From contig CAVPZG010000001.1 in the NCBI GenBank assembly GCA_963710205.1, positions 248,001 to 312,000 of the forward strand: 64,000 nt of DNA, given 5' to 3'. This document shows, piece by piece, positions 25,283 through 34,949 of the stretch (within the stretch, counting starts at the first letter, position 1; the number at the start of each line of letters is the position of its first letter). Source of the stretch: Pacificimonas sp963710205. GTDB lineage: Bacteria > Pseudomonadota > Alphaproteobacteria > Sphingomonadales > Sphingomonadaceae. The position numbers and the translations under genes are program-made. Below the pieces are notes generated by a model that was not told the origin of the DNA, ran no database searches, and saw only the letters and a list, made by a program, of their open reading frames with translations.

Positions 25283-26869
25283 CTAACGCGTCGCGCGGTA
25301 GGTCAGCCGTTTCCTGCCATTCGCGGGGACATCGATGATCCATTTAATCTGATCGCCAGTCTGTTCAGCACGCGGCCGCACGCGGGTGATGCGGGTCTCA
25401 AAAGCCTTGCCAAGGCTTACCTCGACACGCACCGGCGCGGATCGTGCATTGGTGATTTCCAATCTATAGTCACTGCGGTCCTCCCGAACGTCCGTCCGCA
25501 GCAGTTGCCACAGGACGTCATTCGCTTCGCCGGGACTGACCTTGAACTCCTCACCGATGGCGGTGTCGAGCACATCGTCTTCGCCCAGCAGCAATGGGCC
25601 GCGCCGGCCTTCTTCGAATATAGCGACGCGACCGACCGGAAGGGGGAGGCCGAGCGGGCCGTCAAGGTCGTTATCGGCGCGAAGTTCGACCTGAGCCCGG
25701 CTGAAGTCCTCGCGCGAAGCATCGGCATTGCTGTCGACGCGGTAAATCCGTTCGAAGGCGACGCCCTCCTTCACGGCAAACATCACCTGTTTCTGGCTTT
25801 GCGCCGGGAGCGCTGTGCGTTCGGGCAGACGATAGAGCTTCAGGTCGCCAAGCTCCTCCTGCCGGGCGATGCGGGAGCCGGTGACGACAATGCTGTCCAG
25901 CGCGGCAGGCGCAAAGGCAGGCGGAGGCGGTGGAGGCGGTGGAGGGACTGGCTGCTCGTAACGGCCCATCGCTTCCGGAAACGGCAGCCGCCGGTAGTCG
26001 TAGCGCGGATGTGTGCTGGTAACATCGCCGGGCCAGCAACGCTGCCAGACACCGCGCGAGCGGACCGCAGCGAGTTCTCGCAAATCCTGCTGCAACGCGA
26101 GGAGTGCCCCCTCGTCGCGCTCGATGCGGCCCGCGACGGCCATGACCTCGGCATCGGCGATGCTGAAATCGCCCGCATTGACCAGCGTAAGCCAGGCTGT
26201 CAGGTCCGCTGCGCCGCCGTCATCGGGCAGGGTCAGAACATAGTTCGCGGTCCAGCCGAAGCCGATGGAGAGATAGCTGAGCGTGATGTCGGCAGTCGTT
26301 GCCTCAGGGCTGTCGATTTCCACCGAAAGCGTCGGGCGGTCGGCGAGACTGGCGGGGACGCGCGGATAGATGATCGCCTCCGGAAGTGCGGAACAGTCCA
26401 GCGCCTCGATGCCGTCCGCCGTTTCGAGGACGACGCGGCCCGGTCCCGCGCGGACGATGGCGGCTATGGTGGACATGCGTCCCGTGGCAGGGCTGGTGCG
26501 CCTCAGCTCTACCGGCTGATCGAGAAAGGCGTCGATCAGCGTGGCAGGGGAAAGAAGCTTCGCGTCACGATTCTTCTCTGCGAGGTTGCCGGGCAGACCC
26601 GCAATGACGACCGAAGGCACCACAAGGCCGCTCGCCACCCCCTCCAGCCGTAGCGTACTACGGCCCGCCGGAAGCGCGACACGGCGGGTTTCGGTGATGA
26701 GGGCGAGGCCGTCCGGGTTGTCGGGGTTGATGCTGCCGCCGAACGGGTTGCGGTAGAGCGTGACGGCGGTGGTGTAGGCCGCGGGCGATATGACGGGCTG
26801 CGCGGCGGCAACGGGCGCGGTCAGGGTGACGATGATTGCCGTCAGAACGTGCCAAGCCAAGCGCGCCAA
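25283..26869 (-). CDS. DUF4139 domain protein with poly-Pro linker and TonB-plug-like motif
   Basis: A secreted protein of about 528 residues sharing the DUF4139 C-terminal architecture with the upstream gene (LSYLSIGFGWTANYVLTLPD; ends VPANGRKRLTYRATR). Its middle has nine consecutive prolines followed by LDSIVVTGSRIARQEELGDLKLY. The string IVVTGSRI is the TonB-box/plug signature of sphingomonad TonB-dependent receptors. The longest frame starts at 27082, inside the upstream gene. I place the start at TTG 26869, directly before a signal peptide (LARLAWHVLTAIIVTLTAPVAAA). There is no ATG nearby, so this start is uncertain. Function unknown; members are thought to be envelope proteins. Confidence 0.7.
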   Translation of the reverse strand: MARLAWHVLTAIIVTLTAPVAAAQPVISPAAYTTAVTLYRNPFGGSINPDNPDGLALITETRRVALPAGRSTLRLEGVASGLVVPSVVIAGLPGNLAEKNRDAKLLSPATLIDAFLDQPVELRRTSPATGRMSTIAAIVRAGPGRVVLETADGIEALDCSALPEAIIYPRVPASLADRPTLSVEIDSPEATTADITLSYLSIGFGWTANYVLTLPDDGGAADLTAWLTLVNAGDFSIADAEVMAVAGRIERDEGALLALQQDLRELAAVRSRGVWQRCWPGDVTSTHPRYDYRRLPFPEAMGRYEQPVPPPPPPPPPAFAPAALDSIVVTGSRIARQEELGDLKLYRLPERTALPAQSQKQVMFAVKEGVAFERIYRVDSNADASREDFSRAQVELRADNDLDGPLGLPLPVGRVAIFEEGRRGPLLLGEDDVLDTAIGEEFKVSPGEANDVLWQLLRTDVREDRSDYRLEITNARSAPVRVEVSLGKAFETRITRVRPRAEQTGDQIKWIIDVPANGRKRLTYRATR

Positions 26870-26954
26870 ACGTGACTTCTGATTTAAACTCCCTCCACCG
26901 CTGGCGCGGTCACCCTTCCCGGATGGGAAAGGACGGTGATCCGGCCGCACCCGC

Positions 26955-28322
26955 TTACTCGACGTCGAAGGTGGCGGTGATGCTCGTGCTGCCATTTGCA
27001 GGCACGGCGACCTTCCACGTGACACGCTCGGCAGAAGGACGCGTACTTCTCTGGCTTTCGCGAACGATTTTGGTTTCGCCATAAAGCTCCGTCTGACTGA
27101 CCCAGACGCTGACTGGCTCGGGCCGCGCGTTCGTCACTTCATACTGCATGACATAGCGCTCAGTATCACCGCGATCCTCCTGTTCGAGGAGCGTCGGCTT
27201 CACCTTCACATCGAACGCGTCGCCGGTTCTAAGTTCTATTTCGGAGCCCGCCGGCGTGTGGCCAATGGTGTTTTCGCCGATGAACTGCGGCTGGCCCGCC
27301 GCGTCGCGCATGTAGACGCGTACCGTACCCGCCGGAAGCTCGCGCCCCAGGCCGCCCGTCTGGCTGTTCGAAAAAGCGAGGAAACTACCCGCCGGAACGG
27401 GGTCTTCGTTCGTCTCGAGGTCCTCTATGTCGACGATATAGACATTGTCGGCGCGGCCATCCGAAATGTCGAGGAACGACACCTGCTTCGTCTGCGCGGA
27501 AGCAATGGTGGTGCGCTCGGCCAACGGGTAGAGATAATAGTCGCCAAGCCGTTCGGCGCTGCCCGATTCCGTACCGGCGTCACGCATGCCTGACGCCGGT
27601 GGCGGCGGAGCGTAAGAGCGGCGCTGACCCTGTTCCGTTTGCGGACTACCCGCAACCAGCAGTGTTTCGGCATTGTCGTAGGTCGTGCCGCTGTTGTTCG
27701 TCAGCGTGATCCAGCCCTGCAGGTCTATGCTCCCCTTCGCGCGGTCGAACAGCGCGACATAGTCCGCCTGCCAGCCGAGCCCGGGGGTCAGGTAGCTGAG
27801 CGTGACCGGACGGCGACCCGCGCGGGCGGAGTCCATGGTTACGGACAATGTGGGGCGCGCACGCAGATTGGGCGGCACACGGTCAAAGATGACGCGGGCG
27901 GGCAGGCCGTCGTCGCGCAGCACCTCGACATGATCGCCGACCTGCATGACGATGCCGCCATTCGCGGCCAGAACCTTGGCGGTCTCGCGCGTTTCAACGC
28001 CCGTCGCCGGGTTGGTGCGCACGATGCCGATCGTGCTGCCGACCGCCTTTTCCATCAGCTTGTCCGGGCTGAGGAGATCATAGTCGAAATTCTGTTCGAC
28101 GATACCGATCCCGTCCCCCGACAGCTGCACGGTTTCGGCGCGGATCTGCGCGGACACACCGGGAAAGCTTTCCGTGACGCGGCCCTGCGGCAGGTCGATC
28201 TGGCGGACATCCTCGATGAGCGCGATGTTGTTGTTGTAGATGGTGACGCTGACGTCGCCGGGTTCTGCCGCCATGGTCGGCGCGGCAGCCAGGACGAACA
28301 TGATCGGCAGAATATGGCGCAT
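26955..28322 (-). CDS. DUF4139 domain-containing secreted protein
   Basis: A 455-residue protein starting at ATG 28322 (MRHILPIMFVLAAAPTMAA, a signal peptide), with GGAG about seven bases upstream. An ATG-like start 33 bases earlier lacks support. The DUF4139 core is visible: VSVTIYNNNIALIEDVRQIDLPQG at the N-terminus, RPVTLSYLTPGLGWQADYVALF in the middle and RVTWKVAVPANGSTSITATFDVE at the end. A Pro-rich linker (SYAPPPPASG) precedes the last domain. It is paralogous to the next gene downstream, probably a tandem duplication. Function is unknown. Confidence 0.82.
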   Translation of the reverse strand: MRHILPIMFVLAAAPTMAAEPGDVSVTIYNNNIALIEDVRQIDLPQGRVTESFPGVSAQIRAETVQLSGDGIGIVEQNFDYDLLSPDKLMEKAVGSTIGIVRTNPATGVETRETAKVLAANGGIVMQVGDHVEVLRDDGLPARVIFDRVPPNLRARPTLSVTMDSARAGRRPVTLSYLTPGLGWQADYVALFDRAKGSIDLQGWITLTNNSGTTYDNAETLLVAGSPQTEQGQRRSYAPPPPASGMRDAGTESGSAERLGDYYLYPLAERTTIASAQTKQVSFLDISDGRADNVYIVDIEDLETNEDPVPAGSFLAFSNSQTGGLGRELPAGTVRVYMRDAAGQPQFIGENTIGHTPAGSEIELRTGDAFDVKVKPTLLEQEDRGDTERYVMQYEVTNARPEPVSVWVSQTELYGETKIVRESQRSTRPSAERVTWKVAVPANGSTSITATFDVE

Positions 28323-28336
28323 TTTACACTCCGGAC

Positions 28337-29371
28337 TCAGGCGGGAAAATGACATTCGAAATGAAAACCGTCCTCGGTCAACTCTTCACGCTCGCGCGCC
28401 TTGAGAACGCCCATGCAATGCCTGATGAGGACCGAACCAAAGCCGGACGGCGCACCTTTCTGGCGTCTCTCGCGAAGCTCCGCCGACTGTGCGTCGCTAT
28501 GGCTCCTGCCACACCAGTAGAGGGATATGGTGTCGTCATTGCGGACCAGGCGTGTCTCAACGCCGTCGCCATGGTCGCTGAGCCCGCCATATTTCGCGCT
28601 GTTCGTCGCCAGTTCGTACACCAGCATGGCAAATGACGACGCCCGGTCATGGTCGACGGTGATCGCCTTGTCCGCATCGATCGTGATCTTGGCGACGTCC
28701 TTCCACGGCGCCAGCGCACTGTCGAGAATCTGGAAGAGCGGTATCTGCGCCTCGTCCAGCCCGTCATCGATGGCATATTGCACCGCCAGGGTATGCGCCT
28801 CGCCCATCGCGGAAATCTGCGCCGAGAGGGTGTCGGCATAATCCTTGACGTCGGTGGCCGAGCGGCTGCCAATACGAACCAGAGCGGCGATAACGGCAAA
28901 GGCATTTTTCACCCTGTGGCTCATCTCCTGCGCGAGATGCTCCAGCTGCTCCTCATAATCATGCTGTTCGGAAATGTCGTAATTGACGCCGGTCAGTTCG
29001 AGGGCGTTCCCGGCATTGTCGCGCGCGGTAATCCGGCCCTGACCGGCGATATGTACGGTCTTTCCATCCGGACGTATGACGCGGAATTCCTCGTTATAAT
29101 CACTGTCCGTTTCGATGGCGCGGCCCACCGCTTCCCGCACGCGGCCCGCGTCATCGGGGTGCATGACGGCGAAAAACTCATCGACGGGGCGGCGCTTTTC
29201 GGGGTTCCTCAACCCGAAAAGCAGCCCAAGATTACGGTTGCCTATGGCCGTATCGCTGATGAAGTCCCAGCAAAACCAGGCCATGCCGCTGACATCCAGT
29301 GCCTGCTGTGCCTGTTCGCCGCTCAGCCGCTCGGCCGTGGGCGCCTCCCCCATTTTGTCGTCGTCCCGCAT
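28337..29371 (-). CDS. PAS-domain sensor histidine kinase (HisKA_2/HWE-type)
   Basis: A 344-residue soluble kinase with an N-terminal PAS domain (about 20-135, ending TGVNYDISEQHDYEE) followed by the dimerisation/phosphoacceptor block EMSHRVKNAFAVIAALV (His about 152). The ATPase domain has the N-box LVYELATNSAKYGGLS and a GFGSVLIRH glycine box. It lacks the W-x-E signature of strict HWE kinases (YWCGRS instead), so HisKA_2 is the safer label. There are no transmembrane helices, so it senses a cytoplasmic or light/redox cue. No response regulator is adjacent. The ATG at 29371 was preferred over TTG 29374. Confidence 0.85.
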   Translation of the reverse strand: MRDDDKMGEAPTAERLSGEQAQQALDVSGMAWFCWDFISDTAIGNRNLGLLFGLRNPEKRRPVDEFFAVMHPDDAGRVREAVGRAIETDSDYNEEFRVIRPDGKTVHIAGQGRITARDNAGNALELTGVNYDISEQHDYEEQLEHLAQEMSHRVKNAFAVIAALVRIGSRSATDVKDYADTLSAQISAMGEAHTLAVQYAIDDGLDEAQIPLFQILDSALAPWKDVAKITIDADKAITVDHDRASSFAMLVYELATNSAKYGGLSDHGDGVETRLVRNDDTISLYWCGRSHSDAQSAELRERRQKGAPSGFGSVLIRHCMGVLKAREREELTEDGFHFECHFPA

Positions 29372-29481
29372 CAAGTTGCCATAGCACCGCCTCAGGCCGA
29401 GGGGAATATGCGGAACTTCGCACCAAAGCCGCGATATTCCTGCTAACGAGCCCGGAAGCGGGGTGGACTGGAGATAGCGTC

Positions 29482-30707
29482 ATGACGACCGAGAAGGTGG
29501 AATTCAAAAACGCGCAGGGCGTCAAGCTGGCGGGCGCGCTGGAGCTGCCCCCTGGTGCCATCAGGGGCGCGGCGCTGTTCGCGCACTGTTTCACCTGCAC
29601 GGCGCAAAGCCGGGGCGCGACCCGTATCACACGCGCCCTGGCGCGGATCGGAATCGCCACACTGCGCTTTGATTTCACCGGGCTGGGCGGCAGTGAGGGC
29701 GATTTCGCCAATGGCGGCTTCATGTCGGACGTGGATGATATTGTCAGCGCATCGGCATGGCTGCAGGACTGGTGCCGCAAATGACCCCGGGTGACCCCGG
29801 CGACGGGCTGATCCTGATCGGCCACAGTCTGGGCGGGGCCGCCGTTCTGGCCGCCGCGCACCGCATCCCGCATGTCGATGCCATCGCCACCATCGGCGCC
29901 CCCGCCGATGTCCCGCATGTGCTGGACCGGATCGAAGGCGACCTTGATGCCATTCGCCGCGATGGAGAAGGCCAGGTCGACATTGGCGGGCGGCCCTTCA
30001 CCATCGGCGCGAAATTCATTGACAGCGTCAAGGACGCCGACCTGCTGGAAGGCGTGGCAAAACTCAGGAAGCCGCTCCTCATCATGCACTCGCCCGTCGA
30101 CAATATCGTCGGGGTCGAGAATGCGCGCGCGCTTTATGAGGCGGCGAAACATCCGAAATCCTATGTCAGCCTGGACGATGCCGATCATCTGATGCTGAAG
30201 GAACGCGATGCGGCCTATGCCGCCAACGTCATCGCCGCCTGGGCCGAACGGTACCTGCCGCCAGCAGCGGAGGCGCATGAGGAGGGTGTCGTCGCTGAAA
30301 CCGGACACGGAAAGTTCGGCACGCAGGTCCATGCCGGAGCGCACAGCTGGACCGCCGACGAGCCCAAATCCTATGGCGGCGATGACAGCGGGCCGACGCC
30401 CTATGACCATCTGCTTGCCGCGCTTGGCACCTGCACCGCGATGACCCTGAAATTCTATGCAGATCGGGAGAATATCCCGATGATCCGTGCCCGCGTATCG
30501 CTGACCCACGAACGCAATCATGCGCATGACAGCGAACATGCGCATGAGAAGGGGTCCGCCATGCAGGCGATCCACCGCCGCATCGAACTGTTCGGCGACC
30601 TGTCAGCCGCCGAGCGCGCGCAGTTGATGGCGATCGCCGACCGATGCCCCGTACACAAGACCCTGGAAGGCGAACTGCACGTTCATTCAGAGCTGGTCGG
30701 CGACTAG
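29482..30707 (+). pseudogene. Bifunctional alpha/beta hydrolase-OsmC protein, frameshifted or split
   Basis: The intact family is one protein of about 410 residues: a serine hydrolase followed by an OsmC peroxidase-like domain. Here the first 100 codons (MTTEKVEFKNAQGV ... FMSDVDDIVSASAWLQD) end at TGA 29784. The rest, including the nucleophile elbow GHSLGG and both OsmC cysteines (LGTCTAM and DRCPVH), is in another frame to 30707. One missing base near 29760-29784 would join them. The first stop and an ATG at 29781 form an ATGA overlap, so two coupled half-proteins are conceivable. The start at 29482 has GGAGA upstream. Confidence 0.8.
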
Positions 30708-30713
30708 GCGGCG

Positions 30714-31400
30714 TCAGGCCTTCAGTGCCGCCATGACCAGCTTGGCGACTTCGCCCGCCGATTGCGGGTTCTGGCCCGTGATCAGATTGTCATCGCTGAC
30801 GGCAAAAGATTCGAAATCCGGGCCTGACCGATAGTCCGCGCCCAGTTCCTTCAGGCGGGTTTCAAGGAGGAATGGCACGGCATCGGTCAGACCCACGGCC
30901 TCTTCCTCACTATTGGTAAAGCCCGCCACCTTGCGGCCCTTGATCGATGGCGTGCCATCGCTGGACTTTGCCGACACCAGACCGGCGGGGCCGTGACAAA
31001 CGGCCGAGATGACCTTGCCGTTCTCGATCCGCCGCGCGACGAGCGCTGCCAGCGCGTCGGAGCCCGGATAGTCGAACATGGTCCCGTGCCCGCCGGGCAG
31101 GAAGACAGCGTCGTAATCGGCATCGTCCAGGGTATCGAAGCGCGGGGTCTCCTTCACCAAACGCTGCAAGGCCTCGTCCTCATGGTAGCGCTTTACGGAG
31201 TCCGCAGGTTCCCCGTCGTCACTGGTGCTGCGCGGGTCGATTGGGATTTCGCCGCCATCGATGGACGCCAGCGTCACCTTCGCACCGGCGTCACGGAAGG
31301 CGTAATAGGGCGTGGTCAGCTCCTCCAGCCAGATGCCGGTAGGTTCGTCCCTGTCGTCCATCGTTGCGGCTGATGTTGCGATAATGAGGATCTTGGTCAT
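30714..31400 (-). CDS. DJ-1/PfpI-family type 1 glutamine amidotransferase-like protein
   Basis: A 228-residue ThiJ/HchA-like protein. The nucleophile elbow AVCHGPAGL contains the catalytic cysteine, preceded by VFLPGGHGTMFDYP and followed by KVAGFTNSEEEAVGL. This is the Hsp31/YajL-type pattern of proteins that act as glyoxalases, deglycases or chaperones under stress. The start MTKILIIATSAA has GGAGGC just upstream on the minus strand. It is convergent with the hydrolase-OsmC gene (six-base gap), which also suggests a stress-response neighbourhood. Confidence 0.9.
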   Translation of the reverse strand: MTKILIIATSAATMDDRDEPTGIWLEELTTPYYAFRDAGAKVTLASIDGGEIPIDPRSTSDDGEPADSVKRYHEDEALQRLVKETPRFDTLDDADYDAVFLPGGHGTMFDYPGSDALAALVARRIENGKVISAVCHGPAGLVSAKSSDGTPSIKGRKVAGFTNSEEEAVGLTDAVPFLLETRLKELGADYRSGPDFESFAVSDDNLITGQNPQSAGEVAKLVMAALKA

Positions 31401-31470
31401 GGAGGCTCCTGAATATGGGTGTTCAGGACAGGAACGTGCGGCGACGGGAAAGGTGTCCGTCGCTCTTGGC

Positions 31471-32979
31471 TTAACTCACCGGCGGTCGGCGGCGGTAGCT
31501 GAGCGCCTCCGCCACATGTACCCGGCCCACGGTTTCCGCGCCCGCCAGGTCGGCGATGGTGCGGGCGACCTTCAGCACGCGGTGGTAGCTGCGCGCCGTG
31601 AGCCGCATGGCCTCGGCGGCCTTTGCAAGGAGTTCGCGTCCGGAGTCGTCGGGGGTGGCGACCTGCTCGAGAAGCTTGCCGTCCGCCTCGGCATTGGTGC
31701 GGACGGTTTCACATTCATAGCGTTTCGACTGGATGGCGCGGGCGGCGGCGATTCTGGCGGCGACTTCGGCGCTGCCCTCGGCAGGCGGCGGCATGGTGAG
31801 GTCAGCGGCTGTGACGGGCTCGACCTCCACATGCAGGTCGATCCGGTCGAGGAGCGGCCCCGAGATTTTCGCCTGATAGTCGGCGGCGCAGCGGGGGGCG
31901 CGGGAACAGGCGAGCTCGGCGTCCCCCAGATGGCCGCAGCGGCACGGGTTCATCGCCGCGATCAGCTGAACGCGGGCGGGATAGGTGACGTGCATGGCCG
32001 CGCGGGCGACGCTGATCTCTCCCGTTTCCAGCGGCTGACGAAGGCTGTCCAATGTGCGGCGGTCGAATTCGGGGAGTTCGTCGAGGAACAGGATACCGAG
32101 ATGCGCAAGGCTGACCTCGCCGGGGCGCGCCTTCTGACCGCCGCCGACGAGCGCCGGCATGGACGCGCTGTGATGCGGTGCGCGGAAGGGGCGCTGGCGG
32201 ATGAGCTGCCCCGCCTCCAGCGTGCCTGCGACGGACGCGACCATGGACACTTCCAGCGCTTCGGCGGGAGTCAATTGCGGCAGAATTCCAGGAAGCGTGG
32301 CGGCCATCAGCGACTTGCCCGCACCGGGCGGACCGTTCATCAGCAGGTTGTGCCCGCCCGCCGCGGCGATCTCGAGCGCACGCTTCGCGGTTTCCTGGCC
32401 TTTCACGGCGTTGAGATCCGGGGCGGACGGGGCCTCTGCCGCCTCGGCACGCTGCGGCGGGCTTAGGATCTGCGTACCCTTGAAATGGTTGAGCAGTTCG
32501 AGAAGGCCGGGTGCGGCCAGCACTTCGATCCGGCCGGCCCAAGCCGCCTCGCCGCCCTGCGCGGCCGGACAGATGAGGCCGAGATCGTGGGAACTGGCAT
32601 GGAGCGCCGCAAGTAACACGCCGGGCACATTGGCACAGCGGCCGTCCAGGCCAAGCTCGCCGACGATCAGATATTCAGCGAGCTGCTCCGGATCCACAAT
32701 GCCCATGGCGGCGAGCAGACCGAGCGCGATGGGGAGGTCGTAATGCGAGCCTTCCTTCGGCAGGTCGGCGGGGCTGAGATTGACGGTGATGCGCTGGAAG
32801 GGAAGGGCGAGGCCGATACCCGAAAGCGCAGCGCGCACGCGCTCCTGCGATTCCGCGACCGCCTTGTCGGCGAGACCGACGATGGAGAATTTCTGGCCAC
32901 CCTTGGCGATCTGAACCTGCACGTCCACGGTGCGGGCCTCAAGCCCCAGAAAAGCAACGGTTGTAACGTGCGCGACCAT
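31471..32979 (-). CDS. YifB/ComM-family Mg-chelatase-like AAA+ ATPase
   Basis: A 502-residue AAA+ protein. It has an N-terminal Lon-protease-like/ChlI domain (VEVQIAKGGQKFSIVGL-type segment and SHYDLPIALGLLAAMG), Walker A GPPGAGKS, and FRAPHHSASMPALVGGG. A zinc-like cysteine set (MNPCRCGHLG) and a C-terminal helical bundle ending AEALSYR are also present. ComM is a DNA helicase promoting branch migration during natural transformation; the family is widespread and named YifB in Escherichia coli. Monocistronic. Confidence 0.93.
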   Translation of the reverse strand: MVAHVTTVAFLGLEARTVDVQVQIAKGGQKFSIVGLADKAVAESQERVRAALSGIGLALPFQRITVNLSPADLPKEGSHYDLPIALGLLAAMGIVDPEQLAEYLIVGELGLDGRCANVPGVLLAALHASSHDLGLICPAAQGGEAAWAGRIEVLAAPGLLELLNHFKGTQILSPPQRAEAAEAPSAPDLNAVKGQETAKRALEIAAAGGHNLLMNGPPGAGKSLMAATLPGILPQLTPAEALEVSMVASVAGTLEAGQLIRQRPFRAPHHSASMPALVGGGQKARPGEVSLAHLGILFLDELPEFDRRTLDSLRQPLETGEISVARAAMHVTYPARVQLIAAMNPCRCGHLGDAELACSRAPRCAADYQAKISGPLLDRIDLHVEVEPVTAADLTMPPPAEGSAEVAARIAAARAIQSKRYECETVRTNAEADGKLLEQVATPDDSGRELLAKAAEAMRLTARSYHRVLKVARTIADLAGAETVGRVHVAEALSYRRRPPVS

Positions 32980-33083
32980 GCATCCCCCTTGTTCCGGGTC
33001 CGTTAGCGACCCGCATCATGCAAAGTCCATGAAGATTTATTGCATAGGATTGAAAAGCGGGCGCACTTGCCTGATTTGAGGGT

Positions 33084-33404
33084 ATGCCCAACCGCCTCGA
33101 CCATGTGGAACTGCGCGTAGAGATACGTCCTCCGCGCCCTGCATGGCGGCGCTGGTCGGAGCTTGTCGCAGGCGTCATCCTGTGCATTTTGGCACCGCCC
33201 ATTGGGGGACTGGCGCCAGGACCGCTGGGCTTTGCCGGCTTTGCGCTTGGCCTCACGCTGATCCTGAGAAATTCGCGCTGGGCGAAGAAACGCTATGTCT
33301 GGTTCGTGCGGCGCTGGCCGAAATGGGGACGCTGGTCGGACTGGCTGCTACGCCGCGGCCCCCGTCCCTTTGGCGCGCCATCTCTTGATGAGTATCGGAA
33401 GTAG
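33084..33404 (+). CDS. Small membrane protein, PGPGW-like
   Basis: A 106-residue protein with one or two hydrophobic helices (about 28-62) around LAPPIGGLAPGPLGFAGFALGLTLILR, followed by an Arg/Trp-rich tail. The layout recalls the PGPGW putative transmembrane family. Its 3' end overlaps the convergent TVP38-family gene by 57 bases (33348-33404), so one of the two ends may be wrong or the overlap is real. Function unknown. Confidence 0.6.
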   Translation: MPNRLDHVELRVEIRPPRPAWRRWSELVAGVILCILAPPIGGLAPGPLGFAGFALGLTLILRNSRWAKKRYVWFVRRWPKWGRWSDWLLRRGPRPFGAPSLDEYRK

Positions 33405-34079
33405 CGCAAGGAAGGCCAGACCGATGATGGGCAGCAGCACCTTCGGATCGGTCAATACACCTGTCAGGCTGAGCGCGTCGCCGCGCCGGATGATGGCGTC
33501 CGCACCCGCGCCGATGCTTGCGAATACGAACGTGCCGGGGATGATGCCAAGCCCTGTCGCGGTCGCATAAGGCGCCGTCCTCATACCGAAAAGGCCCGCA
33601 GCGATGTTGACGAGGAAGAACGGAAATGCGGGCACGAGCCGCAGGAAGAGGAGGTAGTTGAAGGCGTCCTTTTCGAAGCCCGCCTGCAGTTTCTGGACGC
33701 GCGGCCCCGCCTTGGCGCGCAGGGTTTCGGCAAAGGCTGAACGTGCGGCCAGAAAGACGATGACCGCACCCGCCGTGGCACCGATCACCGTAAGGCTGCC
33801 GCCGATCAGCGTCCCGAACAGAAGCCCGCCCGCGATTGTGAGCGGCGCCGCACCCGGCACACTGATGGCGACGACCGTGGCATAGATCGCCATGTAGATG
33901 AGCGCCGCCGTGACGAGATTGGCGGCGACGAAGCCGGTCAGGGTCTCATATTGCGCGCTGAGATAAGTGAAGCTGAGATACTGACTGCCGCCGAGCGCGA
34001 AGAAGAGTGCGAGACCGGCGACCAGAATGGCGATGGGCGCGAAACGGCGAAGTCGCGGGGCGGCGCTGTCATTCGGCAT
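33348..34079 (-). CDS. TVP38/TMEM64 family membrane protein
   Basis: A 243-residue integral membrane protein of the DedA/VTT superfamily. It has about five to six helices and the family core SVPGAAPLTIAGGLLFG, FLRLVPAFPFFLVNIAAGLFGM and GIIPGTFVFASIGAG. VTT proteins are lipid scramblase-like or carrier proteins for membrane homeostasis. The C-terminus overlaps the convergent small membrane protein gene by 57 bases. The start overlaps the DUF547 stop by 11 bases, so it is co-transcribed with that gene. Confidence 0.85.
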   Translation of the reverse strand: MPNDSAAPRLRRFAPIAILVAGLALFFALGGSQYLSFTYLSAQYETLTGFVAANLVTAALIYMAIYATVVAISVPGAAPLTIAGGLLFGTLIGGSLTVIGATAGAVIVFLAARSAFAETLRAKAGPRVQKLQAGFEKDAFNYLLFLRLVPAFPFFLVNIAAGLFGMRTAPYATATGLGIIPGTFVFASIGAGADAIIRRGDALSLTGVLTDPKVLLPIIGLAFLALLPILIKRWRAKGTGAAA

Positions 34080-34890
34080 CGTTCAGGTCCCAGTCGTAGT
34101 GCGTGTCATCCCAGTCTGTCCGGTTGCGCAGCGCTGCCCGCAGATCCGGTTCCGCAAAGCGCGCGGCATGACGGAATACACCCGCCTTGCCGCCGAAATC
34201 GGCGCTGTACCAGCTATAGATGCTGGATACGGTCAGGTCGCCATCCTTGATATGAAAGGCGCGGGGATGATTGATGAAGGCACGGGCGGCGGCGTCGAGC
34301 TGGGCCTCGAGACTGTCGGCCGAATAGGCGGTCGCTGCCAGGTCTGGACAGCCAATAGAGGCGCAGTTGAGTGCATAATGTACGCGCGGATCGTCGAAAA
34401 TGGGCCGCAATATGCGGTGCTCTATATCCCCCAGCGACATGTCCACGCCGTCAACGGTCAATATGTTCCTGTTCCACGGGCCCGTCCGGAAAATGCCGCC
34501 ATGGATCTTGCGGATGGTGGAGACGGGATAATGTTTCAGCACAAGCTCTATCGTCGCGGCATTGTAGAGATTGATCCAGTACGCCTTTTGCTGCGCGCGT
34601 GTCATCGCGGTCGGTTTCGCCGCCTCCAGCGCATTGACGAAGCGGGTGAGCGCGGCCCTGTCGGCCCTGGTCACGGCGGCGTAGTTGACGCGCGTGCCGC
34701 CGTCCCTCGCCGTCACCAGATAGCGCGACAGGAAATTGGTCCAGACGCGGGTATCCTGCACCGCACCGCTGCCGCTGGCGGTCCATCTGTCCCACGTTTC
34801 CGCGTCGGGAATGAATGCGGATTGAATCTGTGCCATCGTGGAGCCTGCCAAGGCCATGCTGACCGCCAGTGCAACGAATATCTGTTTCAT
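34069..34890 (-). CDS. DUF547 domain-containing secreted protein
   Basis: A 273-residue protein with a signal peptide (MKQIFVALAVSMALAGSTMA) and a DUF547 domain: QKAYWINLYNAATIELVLKHYP, IEHRILRP, HYALNCASIGCPDL and SSIYSWYSADFGG. The conserved Cys and His residues suggest a thiol-hydrolase-like fold, but the family has no established enzymatic role. It heads a two-gene minus-strand unit with the TVP38 gene and is divergent from rpmH. Confidence 0.85.
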   Translation of the reverse strand: MKQIFVALAVSMALAGSTMAQIQSAFIPDAETWDRWTASGSGAVQDTRVWTNFLSRYLVTARDGGTRVNYAAVTRADRAALTRFVNALEAAKPTAMTRAQQKAYWINLYNAATIELVLKHYPVSTIRKIHGGIFRTGPWNRNILTVDGVDMSLGDIEHRILRPIFDDPRVHYALNCASIGCPDLAATAYSADSLEAQLDAAARAFINHPRAFHIKDGDLTVSSIYSWYSADFGGKAGVFRHAARFAEPDLRAALRNRTDWDDTHYDWDLNDAE

Positions 34891-34949
34891 ATGAGAAGTT
34901 ACGCCTGCAGTCGCCGCAGGGTTACGCGGACGGTCGACGGCGCCGCCGA

